This document shows, in pieces, positions 1 through 7,274 of a DNA stretch of 64,000 nucleotides. Made by a program: the position numbers and the translations under genes. The stretch is from Halarcobacter sp. (GTDB lineage Bacteria > Campylobacterota > Campylobacteria > Campylobacterales > Arcobacteraceae). Position 1 is the first letter of the stretch, and the number at the start of each line of letters is the position of its first letter. The stretch spans positions 2,542,001 through 2,606,000 of the forward strand of contig NZ_OY780939.1 of assembly GCF_963675975.1 (NCBI RefSeq), read 5' to 3'. The notes beneath the pieces are model-generated. The model was given only the letters and a program-made list of their open reading frames with translations. It searched no databases and was not told the DNA's origin.

Positions 1-323
1 AGTTTTGCTCCATTTGAAAAAAATTCTGGAGCACCACATTCATCTGTTTCTATATGTGCGACATCACTACAAATAATACTATGATAAGAGTTACATAAAG
101 ATGCCAAACTTAAAGAATTTGCAGCAGTTCCATTAAATACAAAAAAAACTTCACAATCTATTTCAAACAATTCTCTTAATTTATCTGCAGCATATTTTGT
201 ATAATAGTCATTTCCATAAGCTGGAGCATAATCATTATTTGATTCTATTATTTTTTCAAGTACTTCAGGACAAATTTGTGAATAATTGTCACTTGCAAAT
301 TGCTCTTCTATCTTTTCATACAT
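1..323 (-). CDS. ltaE: L-threonine aldolase, low-specificity type (partial, 3' end outside window)
   Basis: Only the first 107 codons are in the window; the frame is open to the left edge, so this is an edge truncation and not a broken gene. The protein begins MYEKIEEQFASDN and carries the segment APAYGNDYYTKYAADKL, followed by FVFNGTAANSLSL and CSDVAHIETDECGAPEFF. These are typical of the N-terminal part of fold-type I PLP-dependent threonine aldolases, which cleave threonine or allo-threonine to glycine and acetaldehyde in the cytoplasm. The PLP lysine lies beyond the window. The ATG at 323-321 has an AAAGG ribosome site six bases upstream. The gene diverges from the iron locus at 550. Another beta-eliminating lyase is possible but less likely. 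Confidence 0.82.
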   Translation of the reverse strand, partial: MYEKIEEQFASDNYSQICPEVLEKIIESNNDYAPAYGNDYYTKYAADKLRELFEIDCEVFFVFNGTAANSLSLASLCNSYHSIICSDVAHIETDECGAPEFFSNGAK

Positions 324-499
324 ATCTATCCTTTATCATTTACTATGATTAATTATATCATTATCAAAAAAGATTATTTTATTTATTACTGATAGAAAAT
401 AGACTTATTAATTAGCTACAAAAATTTTATTTTAACTTAAATACTAATTAAATTTTTAAAGTAATATAAATATTCATAATTTTAAGCTCACACAAAGTT

Positions 500-523
500 A
501 ATAATGATTATCATATTGATTAT
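500..523 (+). promoter_or_regulatory. Fur box in front of the feo locus
   Basis: Four adjacent hexamers of the NAT(A/T)AT type (AATAAT at 500, GATTAT at 506, CATATT at 512 with one mismatch, GATTAT at 518) form a Fur-box array about 27 bases before the first gene. A -10-like TATAAA lies at 521-526, so bound Fur would cover the promoter. What is seen is the repeat; that Fur represses this operon with iron is inferred from the motif and the FeoAB genes downstream. Confidence 0.8.
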
Positions 524-549
524 AAATTACACATCAAAAAAGGAAAATT

Positions 550-669
550 ATGGAAGAGGTATTTTTAATATTAATTGCTTTATTTTCAGCATATTATTTT
601 TATAAAAAAACATTCAAAAATAATGGTTGCAATTGTGGAAGTAAAGACTGTCCTTCTGAAAAAAAATGA
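550..669 (+). CDS. FeoB-associated Cys-rich small membrane protein (39 aa)
   Basis: This 39-residue gene reads MEEVFLILIALFSAYYFYKK, then a Cys-rich tail with CNCGSKDCPSEKK. It has one N-terminal membrane helix (about residues 3-18) and a cytoplasmic-type tail with three Cys. That is the layout of the FeoB-associated Cys-rich membrane proteins found in feo operons, thought to help ferrous iron uptake or FeoB assembly. AGGA at 541-544 supplies a ribosome site. Its stop overlaps the next start (ATGA at 666-669), so it is probably translationally coupled to the ABC ATPase gene. It directly follows the Fur box. Family placement rests on size, layout and context. Confidence 0.72.
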   Translation: MEEVFLILIALFSAYYFYKKTFKNNGCNCGSKDCPSEKK

Positions 670-1493
670 ATCTAATTGAAATAAAAAATCTGTATCATTC
701 TTATGGTACAAAAATTATCTATGAAAATTTAAATTTAAATATTAAAGAGGGTTCGATATATGGAATTCTTGGGAAAAATGGTGTTGGAAAATCAACACTA
801 ATAAATATACTTATGGGATACATAACTCCCAAAAAAGGAAGATGTTTAATCTTTGGCGAAACTTCTCATAATCTATCAACTACAACAAAAGAAAAAATAG
901 CTCTACTTCATGAGGGATTTGTTGCATATGATTATATGACAATTAAAGAGATTGAAGCTTTTTTTGCCCCATTTTATAAAAATTGGAATAAAAATATTTT
1001 TTATGAACTTGTAGATTTAATGAATTTAGATTATAAGCAAAAACTTTCTACTTTATCCTTTGGACAAAAATCTCAAGTTGTTTTAGGAACAATTTTCGCC
1101 CAAGATGCAAAACTATTGATTTTAGATGATTATTCAATGGGTTTAGATGCTGGATATAGAAGATTGTTTATTGATTATTTAAAAGATTATGTAAAAGATA
1201 AAAATAAAACTGTACTAATAACTTCTCATGTTATGGGTGATTTAGTTGGGCTTATTGATGAAATGGCAATTGTACAAAAAGGTGGTGTTATTCATCAAGA
1301 TACAATGAATAATTTTATTAAAAACTTTAAATGCTATAGACTAAATAATGAAAAAATACCAGAATCAAAAGTACATAGAATAGAAGAATATAAAGGTGAA
1401 AAGAAACTGTATACCTTTGAAAACATAGAAGAACTTAAAGAAATTCAAACAGATTTTGAAGAAAAATTTTTGGGCTTTGTTGGAAAATATTGA
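666..1493 (+). CDS. ABC transporter ATP-binding protein in the feo operon
   Basis: A 275-residue cytoplasmic ATPase of the ABC-2 exporter type. Walker A is GKNGVGKST (about residues 36-44), the signature is LSFGQKSQ (about 130), Walker B is LLILDD (150-155) and the switch is LITSH. After Walker B it reads DDYSMGLDAG where most ABC proteins have DEPTxGLD, so the usual catalytic Glu is Asp155. The last 60 residues form a C-terminal extension. It pairs with the permease that follows, whose favoured start lies one base after this stop. Together they would be a half-transporter pair working as a dimer. The substrate is unknown; co-transcription with feoAB suggests a role in iron-limited cells. Confidence 0.88.
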   Translation: MNLIEIKNLYHSYGTKIIYENLNLNIKEGSIYGILGKNGVGKSTLINILMGYITPKKGRCLIFGETSHNLSTTTKEKIALLHEGFVAYDYMTIKEIEAFFAPFYKNWNKNIFYELVDLMNLDYKQKLSTLSFGQKSQVVLGTIFAQDAKLLILDDYSMGLDAGYRRLFIDYLKDYVKDKNKTVLITSHVMGDLVGLIDEMAIVQKGGVIHQDTMNNFIKNFKCYRLNNEKIPESKVHRIEEYKGEKKLYTFENIEELKEIQTDFEEKFLGFVGKY

Positions 1494-1494
1494 A

Positions 1495-3129
1495 ATGATT
1501 AAATCTATTATAAAAAAAGAATGGTTAAAAATTAGATTTATTGTCTTAACCTTATTTATAATCTCTATAGGCATAGTTACGAATTTTTGGCATAATTTGG
1601 ATTTTTTATTTTCTACTGTTGAACCTGAATCTATGATGTGGTATCGATTTGCTACATTAGCACAAAAACCTTATGAATCTTTGTCTTATTTATTTTATTT
1701 TATTGGACTTTCAATCTCTATTTTTCAATTTATTCCAGAAAGAGTTAGAAATAGAATAAAAATTATAACTAATCTTCCAATATCAATGGTTAAATCTCTT
1801 TTTTTACACCTATTTATTGGTATTTTTTATATTTTTATTTTAAGTTCTATTGTTACAGTTGCTCTTTTATATATTATTTCAAACTATTACCCAGTTGAAA
1901 TTTTATTGGTAGCTTTAAAAGATATATGTTTTTATTTTTTAGGTTCTATTATAATTTATTTAGGTGTTAGCAGTGCCATAATTGAAAAAAACTCTATAAT
2001 TAGTATCATAAAACTTATATTTTCAATAGTTTTTATATTTGTATTTCATAAAACTATATTTTCAAACCTTGATTTAGTTTGGATATTAATAGCCATTGTG
2101 ATGCTTTTTTCAGTTTTAGATAGCTTTTATACTATAAAAGAACAAAGATTAAAAAGCTTTATTTTTAAGTTTTTTTCTATAATTTCAATAGCTATTGTTA
2201 GTATCTTTTCATACAATCTTTATATAAAAAAATACAAACAAGATTTTAATAAATATTATATCTTTTATTCACCTATTTTAAAAGAGTTTGTTTACCAAAA
2301 AAATTTTGGTGAACATCAATTTGAATACGGTATAAAAGGTAAAAAAACTTTTGATATGAATACATATAAATCATATTTACCTTTTGTTTATTGGAGAGAT
2401 TTAGACATACAAGGGAAATTACCTTTAAATATAGATGGAAAAGTTTATGATAAAAAAACAATCAAAGATTCAAGACTAAGTTTTTCTTATAACCCAACTT
2501 TATTAAAACCTCAAGAGGTTCAAATCTATCCACTTTTAAATCCAAAAAGTGATATCGGAATGATTAGGTTTCCAGAAGAGATGCTTTCATTTGAAAATAA
2601 TACTATCAATATTTATGAACTTGACCATAACGAAAATGATGAATATGAAAATCCTAATCATAAACATTTAATAGAAGATTTAATTAACTTGCCACTTACA
2701 AAAAATATTAAATTTCCAATAAAAAATGTTTGGGGAAAACCTACAAATATGAAACCTTTTGACTTAGGATATTTTATTTTAGATTCGGATAATAAACTTT
2801 TTAGATTAAATAGATATGACGATATACTTTATTTAAATCAAATAAAGTATCCAGAAAATATAAATCTTAAATTTATAAAAATTAGTGAAAATAAAAAAAG
2901 AAATCTAGCAGGATATGCAATAGATGGCAATAGTAATTTTTATATTATTGATTATCAAACACTAAAATTCAAAAAAATAGAACTTAAAAATTTTGATTAT
3001 AAAACAATGAAACTTCTATTTATAAAAAATCCAAAATATTATTTAGTCAGATACAACAACGACAATAATTATTATTCTGTTGTATTTGATAAAAATTTTA
3101 AAAAATTGGATGAAGAAGTTTTTGAATAA
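1495..3129 (+). CDS. ABC-2 type permease with large extracytoplasmic domain (DUF4857-like)
   Basis: An upstream in-frame ATG lies at 1456, but the ATG at 1495 (MIKSIIKKEWLKIRF) is preferred because it starts one base after the ATPase stop and begins with the basic amphipathic segment usual for ABC-2 permeases. The first 250 residues hold about six membrane helices. The remaining 290 residues are hydrophilic and aromatic-rich (YYIFYSPILKEFVYQ, LPFVYWRDLD, DLGYFILDSDNKLFRLNR) and are probably extracytoplasmic, perhaps beta-rich. From memory this resembles DUF4857 proteins; a profile search would settle it. It lies between the Cys-rich protein/ATPase and feoA, 13 bases before the latter. The transported substrate cannot be read from sequence. 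Confidence 0.78.
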   Translation: MIKSIIKKEWLKIRFIVLTLFIISIGIVTNFWHNLDFLFSTVEPESMMWYRFATLAQKPYESLSYLFYFIGLSISIFQFIPERVRNRIKIITNLPISMVKSLFLHLFIGIFYIFILSSIVTVALLYIISNYYPVEILLVALKDICFYFLGSIIIYLGVSSAIIEKNSIISIIKLIFSIVFIFVFHKTIFSNLDLVWILIAIVMLFSVLDSFYTIKEQRLKSFIFKFFSIISIAIVSIFSYNLYIKKYKQDFNKYYIFYSPILKEFVYQKNFGEHQFEYGIKGKKTFDMNTYKSYLPFVYWRDLDIQGKLPLNIDGKVYDKKTIKDSRLSFSYNPTLLKPQEVQIYPLLNPKSDIGMIRFPEEMLSFENNTINIYELDHNENDEYENPNHKHLIEDLINLPLTKNIKFPIKNVWGKPTNMKPFDLGYFILDSDNKLFRLNRYDDILYLNQIKYPENINLKFIKISENKKRNLAGYAIDGNSNFYIIDYQTLKFKKIELKNFDYKTMKLLFIKNPKYYLVRYNNDNNYYSVVFDKNFKKLDEEVFE

Positions 3130-3142
3130 AAAGGAGTATAGA

Positions 3143-3382
3143 ATGAATGCAAAAATGAGAACTTTGGCACACTTAAATAAAGGGCAAAAAGCCAAAATAA
3201 CAAAGTTAAATGCAAAAGGAAAACTTTTACATAAACTTTTAGATATGGGTTTTGTAAATAAAGTTGAAATAGAAGTTATTAGAGAAGCTCCACTTTTTGA
3301 TCCCATGGAATTAAAACTTCACAATTACCATTTAACAGTTAGAAAAAGTGAAGCTGAACTTATAGAAGTAGAGGAAAATTAA
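3143..3382 (+). CDS. feoA: Ferrous iron transport protein A
   Basis: A 79-residue SH3-like FeoA: it begins MNAKMRTLAHLNKGQKAKI and carries LLDMGFVNKVEIEVIREAPLFDPMELKLHNYHLTVRK-type spacing typical of the family. It is a small cytoplasmic partner of FeoB. An upstream in-frame start at 3080 exists but would run through the end of the permease; AAGGAG at 3131-3136 seven bases before the ATG at 3143 fixes the start. The stop overlaps the FeoB start (TAATG), pointing to coupled translation. Confidence 0.93.
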   Translation: MNAKMRTLAHLNKGQKAKITKLNAKGKLLHKLLDMGFVNKVEIEVIREAPLFDPMELKLHNYHLTVRKSEAELIEVEEN

Positions 3383-5844
3383 TGAATAAAATAAAAGTAG
3401 CACTTGCTGGACAGCCAAATTGTGGTAAATCTACAATTTTTAACCTAGTAAGTGGAATAGAACAACATATTGCAAATTATCCAGGAGTAACAGTAGATAA
3501 AAAAACTGGTTTTTTTACTTATGAAGATAATAGAATTGAAATGGTTGATTTACCAGGTACATATTCTTTTAGTTCTTACTCTTTAGAGGAAAGGGTTGCA
3601 AAAGATTTTATAATAGATGAAAATCCAGATATTATTGTAAATGTAATAGATGCTTCTAACATAAAAAGAAATCTTTATTTAACTTTCCAACTATTAGAAA
3701 TAGGTCTTCCTGTTGTAGTAATTTTAAACATGATGGATGTTGCAAAAAGAAGAGATATAGAAATTGATTCAAAAAAAATCTCACAAATGCTTAATTGCCC
3801 AGTTGTAGAAGCAAGTGGTGCAAAAGGTATAGGTGCTAAAGAGATAATGAAAAATATTGTTCATACGGCGTCTTTTAAGAATGAGTATGAAGAGTTTAAA
3901 ATAAACTATGAAGAGCTTGAACCACATATAAAAAATATTGAAGACAAACTTGAAAAAATAGATTTAAATCAAAGTAAAAGATGGCTTGCCATAAAAGCTT
4001 TAGAGGGTGACCAACCTATTATAGATAGATTAAAAAATGAGTTTCCTGACTTAGAAGAGTTTTCTAAAACACAAATTGATACTTTCCATAAAAAATATGA
4101 TAAAGATACAGTTTCTTTTTTAGCATCAGTTAGATATGACTCTGCTGATATAATCCACCATAAGGCTATTAATGAAAAACATAAAGGTGAACTAACCCTA
4201 ACAGATAAAGTAGATAAAATAATTTTAAATAGATTCTTAGCTATTCCTATTTTAATATTTTTGATGTTTATGGTTTATCAAATATCAATTGTATGGGGTT
4301 ATAAACTAACAGATTATACATGGCCAATTCTAGCAAGTATAAAAAATTTCGTAATAGATATAGCTCCCGAAGCAAACTTTACTGATGTCCCACTAATAAC
4401 TGACTTTGCAGTATGGATGGTAAATAGTGCAAATGCCTTGATGAATTATATTCCAATTTTCTTTATCCTTTTTGCTTTAATTGCAATTATGGAAGATGTG
4501 GGGTATATGCCTCGTATGGCTTTTATCTTAGATAGAGTATTTAAAAGATTTGGTCTACATGGTCAATCAACTTTACCTTTAGTATTAGGTGGAGCAATGG
4601 TAGGAGGATGTGCAGTTCCTGGAGTAATGTCAACGAAAGGAATTGCGGATGAAAGAGCAAGAATGGCAACAATTTTTGCTGTTCCTTATATGAACTGCTT
4701 AGCAAAAGTTCCTTTCTATACTCTTATTCTAGGTGCTTTTTTTAAACCTGACATGGCTTTAATGATGTTTTTTATATCAACTATTACACTTTTTATTGCA
4801 ATGATTGTATCAAAACTTATAACATCTACAATTTTAAAAACAAGAGAAACTGCTCCATTTTTAATGGAGCTTCCACCTTATCATATGCCAACATTCAAAG
4901 GTGTAATAATTAGATCATCACAAAGAGTTTGGTTATATATCAAAAAAGTTGTAACAATAGTACTCGCAGTTGCAATTATACTTTTTGCTATGCTTCAATT
5001 TCCAGGTTTAAGTGATGAAGCAAAAGCTAAATATGACGTAGATGCAAATAAAGCTTTAACTGCATTTGATAAAAAAGTAAAAAATTCAAAATATTATGAA
5101 GAAGTCGATACCAAAGAAGAAGTATCAGCACTATTAAATTTTTATGATGGATATAGAGCAAAAAAAATGTCAGGTTCTAGCTCTGTTGATGAAGACTATA
5201 AACAAATGAGTGCTTCAATGTATAAATATATTAAGACAGGGAAAGACAAAGATGCAAAACTTATCAATAGAGAACTAAGAAAATTATCTAAAAAAAGAAA
5301 AAGAATTCTAAGAAATATGAAAAATGACAAAGTTGAAAACTCTATCCTTGGTATGGCTGGAAGATCTATTGAACCATTAACTCAATATGCAGGCTTTGAT
5401 TGGAAAATAAATGTTGCATTTTTAAGTTCTTTTGCTGCAAGAGAAAGTGCAGTAGCAACATTAGGAAGTTTATATGAAAACAATAAAGCAGATAACATGA
5501 GAGCTGAAGAAGCAATGGCACTAAATAGTGGTTATACTCCTCTACATGCCGTTGCGATTATTATTTTTATGGTTCTAACACCACCTTGTATTGCAACAAT
5601 GATTGTTGTAAAAATGCAAACAAATAGCTACAAGTGGATGTTATTTGCAATATTTTTCCCAGTATTTTTAGGACTCATGATGTCATCTTTAGTATTTACG
5701 CTAGGGCTTAATTTTGCTTGGAGTGGACTTGATGCAATGACCTATTTTTATATAACAATAGTCGTGATTGCTCTATTCATAGGTTTATTCCCAAATAAAA
5801 ATATAAATTGGAAGGGTGGATTAAAACCCAAAATTAATAAATAA
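3382..5844 (+). CDS. feoB: Ferrous iron transport protein B
   Basis: An 820-residue GTP-dependent Fe(II) transporter of the inner membrane. The N-terminal G domain has G1 GQPNCGKST (10-18), the GVTVDKKTG switch (35-43), G3 DLPG (56-59) and G4 NMMD (about 116). A helical domain follows, then the polytopic part with two gate motifs: GGAMVGGCAVPGVMSTK with YMNCLAKVPFY in the first half, and SFAARESAVATLGSLY in the second. A charged, Lys-rich stretch of about 110 residues (roughly 543-650) sits between membrane segments and makes the protein slightly longer than many FeoB. It overlaps feoA by one base and is expected to share the Fur control at 500-523. Confidence 0.97.
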   Translation: MNKIKVALAGQPNCGKSTIFNLVSGIEQHIANYPGVTVDKKTGFFTYEDNRIEMVDLPGTYSFSSYSLEERVAKDFIIDENPDIIVNVIDASNIKRNLYLTFQLLEIGLPVVVILNMMDVAKRRDIEIDSKKISQMLNCPVVEASGAKGIGAKEIMKNIVHTASFKNEYEEFKINYEELEPHIKNIEDKLEKIDLNQSKRWLAIKALEGDQPIIDRLKNEFPDLEEFSKTQIDTFHKKYDKDTVSFLASVRYDSADIIHHKAINEKHKGELTLTDKVDKIILNRFLAIPILIFLMFMVYQISIVWGYKLTDYTWPILASIKNFVIDIAPEANFTDVPLITDFAVWMVNSANALMNYIPIFFILFALIAIMEDVGYMPRMAFILDRVFKRFGLHGQSTLPLVLGGAMVGGCAVPGVMSTKGIADERARMATIFAVPYMNCLAKVPFYTLILGAFFKPDMALMMFFISTITLFIAMIVSKLITSTILKTRETAPFLMELPPYHMPTFKGVIIRSSQRVWLYIKKVVTIVLAVAIILFAMLQFPGLSDEAKAKYDVDANKALTAFDKKVKNSKYYEEVDTKEEVSALLNFYDGYRAKKMSGSSSVDEDYKQMSASMYKYIKTGKDKDAKLINRELRKLSKKRKRILRNMKNDKVENSILGMAGRSIEPLTQYAGFDWKINVAFLSSFAARESAVATLGSLYENNKADNMRAEEAMALNSGYTPLHAVAIIIFMVLTPPCIATMIVVKMQTNSYKWMLFAIFFPVFLGLMMSSLVFTLGLNFAWSGLDAMTYFYITIVVIALFIGLFPNKNINWKGGLKPKINK

Positions 5845-5873
5845 ATTCAATCTTAAAATAAAGGAGATAAAAG

Positions 5874-6173
5874 ATGAAAAAAATTTTATTAGGTCTTGCA
5901 TTTGTTGCAAGTTCAATGTTTGCTCATACAGCAATTATGAGTTGTTTTGATAATGGTGATGGAACAATTACTTGCGAAGGTGGTTTTTCCGATGGTAGTA
6001 GCGCAAGTGGTGTAAAATTTCATATTTTACAAGATGAAAAAATCATCTATAACGCAAAAATGAATGAAGATAGTGAGGTTACTTTTAAAAAACCTTCAGG
6101 AAGTTATACAGCTGTATTTGATTCAGGTGAAGGGCATCAAGTTCATGTAAAAGGTTCAGATATTACTGAATAG
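5874..6173 (+). CDS. Small exported protein of the feo locus (99 aa)
   Basis: I do not recognise a named family with certainty. A signal peptide (MKKILLGLAFVASSMFA) is followed by a mature protein that would begin HTAIMSCFDNGDGTITCEGG. The mature protein is about 82 residues, acidic, with two Cys (a possible disulfide) and a beta-rich look similar to transthyretin or carboxypeptidase-regulatory-like folds. It lies 30 bases after feoB with a strong AAGGAG site, so it is probably in the same operon. Together with the DUF4198 protein downstream it is a candidate periplasmic metal-handling partner. The N-terminal His depends on predicted cleavage after Ala17, where the -3 residue is Met and so not ideal. 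Confidence 0.7.
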   Translation: MKKILLGLAFVASSMFAHTAIMSCFDNGDGTITCEGGFSDGSSASGVKFHILQDEKIIYNAKMNEDSEVTFKKPSGSYTAVFDSGEGHQVHVKGSDITE

Positions 6174-6190
6174 TTTTATCTTTTGTCAAA

Positions 6191-6238
6191 TAGATAAAAA
6201 TAATAATATTAAGTAAGCTTAAAATTATTATTTATCTA
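6191..6238 (+). repeat. Long AT-rich stem-loop between two exported-protein genes
   Basis: TAGATAAA...TTAAG and CTTAA...TTTATCTA form a nearly complete inverted repeat with one small bulge and a four-base loop. It is in the 88-base gap between the 99-residue protein and the DUF4198 gene. It has no GC-rich stem or clear T-run, so it is more likely a 3' stabiliser or partial terminator that tunes expression of the last gene than a full stop. Confidence 0.45.
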
Positions 6239-6261
6239 CTTAGTAATTTAAGGAGAAGAAA

Positions 6262-7053
6262 ATGAAGAAGACAATAATAGGATTAACAGTAGCAACAGTT
6301 TTGGCAACAAGTGCTTTAGCACATTTTCAAATGGTATATACACCAAATACAACCTTAGAAAAAGGGAAAACAATTGTGTTTAAACATGTATTTACCCACC
6401 CATTTGCAGATGAGCATACTATGGATATGGCAGGAGTAGAAGAGTTTTATGTAATCAATAAAGAAAAAAAGAAAGATTTAAAAGATACATTAAAACCAAT
6501 TACTTGGAAAGGAAAACATAACTCAGGGAAAGCTTTTGAATCATCATATAAAGCTAGAAGAATGGGTGACCACATGTTTGTAATGGTACCAACACCATAT
6601 TATGAAAAAGGTGAAGGGATATATATCCAGCAAATTACAAAAACAGTAATCAATGTAGCAGGTACTCCAACAGATTGGGATACAGAGTTAGGATTAAAAG
6701 CAGAGATTGTGCCATTAACAAAACCTTATTCAATCTGGGAACATGGAAGTTTTACAGGAATTGTAAAATCTAATGGAAAACCAGTACCATTTGCTGAAAT
6801 AGAAGTAGAATATATAAATAATACACCAGATATGAAAAACAACGCCATGGGACCAAATAATATTGAAGCACCACAAGATTCCTTTGTAACAATAGGTATA
6901 AAAGCAAATAAAGATGGTGAATTTACTTTCTCAATTCCAAAAGCAGGTTTTTGGGGATTTTGTGCACTAGGGGCAGGTTCTGACAAAGAATACAAAGGTA
7001 AAGAGCTAAGTCAAGATGCTGTTATTTGGGTTGAAGCTAAACCTATGAAATAA
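6262..7053 (+). CDS. Exported DUF4198-type protein of the feo locus
   Basis: A 263-residue periplasmic protein. The signal peptide ends TSALA, an AxA site, leaving a mature N terminus HFQMVYTPN. The body has FKHVFTHPFADEHTMDM, a His-rich segment near residues 45-60, and a C-terminal Ig/transthyretin-like domain (about 160-260: WEHGSFTGIVKSNGKPVPFAEIEVEY ... GEFTFSIPKAGFWGF), the layout of DUF4198 proteins associated with nickel/cobalt and iron uptake. The mature N-terminal His plus internal His suggests metal binding. It has its own AAGGAGAAG site and is followed by a clear terminator. Family call from pattern; metal and partner are inferred. Confidence 0.8.
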   Translation: MKKTIIGLTVATVLATSALAHFQMVYTPNTTLEKGKTIVFKHVFTHPFADEHTMDMAGVEEFYVINKEKKKDLKDTLKPITWKGKHNSGKAFESSYKARRMGDHMFVMVPTPYYEKGEGIYIQQITKTVINVAGTPTDWDTELGLKAEIVPLTKPYSIWEHGSFTGIVKSNGKPVPFAEIEVEYINNTPDMKNNAMGPNNIEAPQDSFVTIGIKANKDGEFTFSIPKAGFWGFCALGAGSDKEYKGKELSQDAVIWVEAKPMK

Positions 7054-7057
7054 AATC

Positions 7058-7083
7058 AATAAAAGAGAATTTTCTCTTTTATT
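7058..7083 (+). terminator. Terminator of the feo locus
   Basis: A perfect 12-base stem, AATAAAAGAGAA paired with TTCTCTTTTATT around a two-base TT centre, begins four bases after the DUF4198 stop. It ends the run of plus-strand iron genes that starts at 550. Confidence 0.75.
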
Positions 7084-7151
7084 GTTATATATCAATTTAA
7101 AAAAATAACGAAAATACTATTTAAAAAAAATATAGTAGAAATTACTATATA

Positions 7152-7179
7152 AATCTAAATAATAAGTGAAATTTAGATT
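7152..7179. repeat. Inverted repeat upstream of the flagellin gene
   Basis: AATCTAAAT and ATTTAGATT are separated by ten bases, about 95 bases before the flagellin start. It could be an operator or a 5' leader hairpin. I see no convincing sigma-28 or sigma-54 promoter in the 7084-7274 gap, which is otherwise plain AT-rich sequence. Confidence 0.35.
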
Positions 7180-7274
7180 CAAATCCTCATAAATAAAACT
7201 AATATTTCTATTTAATAATTTTTTAAAAAAGAAAATAATAAAATTTAATAAATGCTCTAAGAAAGGAGTTCAAA

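Noticed and set aside
1365-1574. 69-codon minus-strand frame across the ATPase/permease junction
   Set aside because: Both plus-strand genes are well supported here; the frame has no start signal.
7084-7274. Search for a sigma-28 or sigma-54 flagellar promoter before the flagellin gene
   Set aside because: No CGAT-type -10 or GG-N10-GC pair was found; only an inverted repeat of unclear use.
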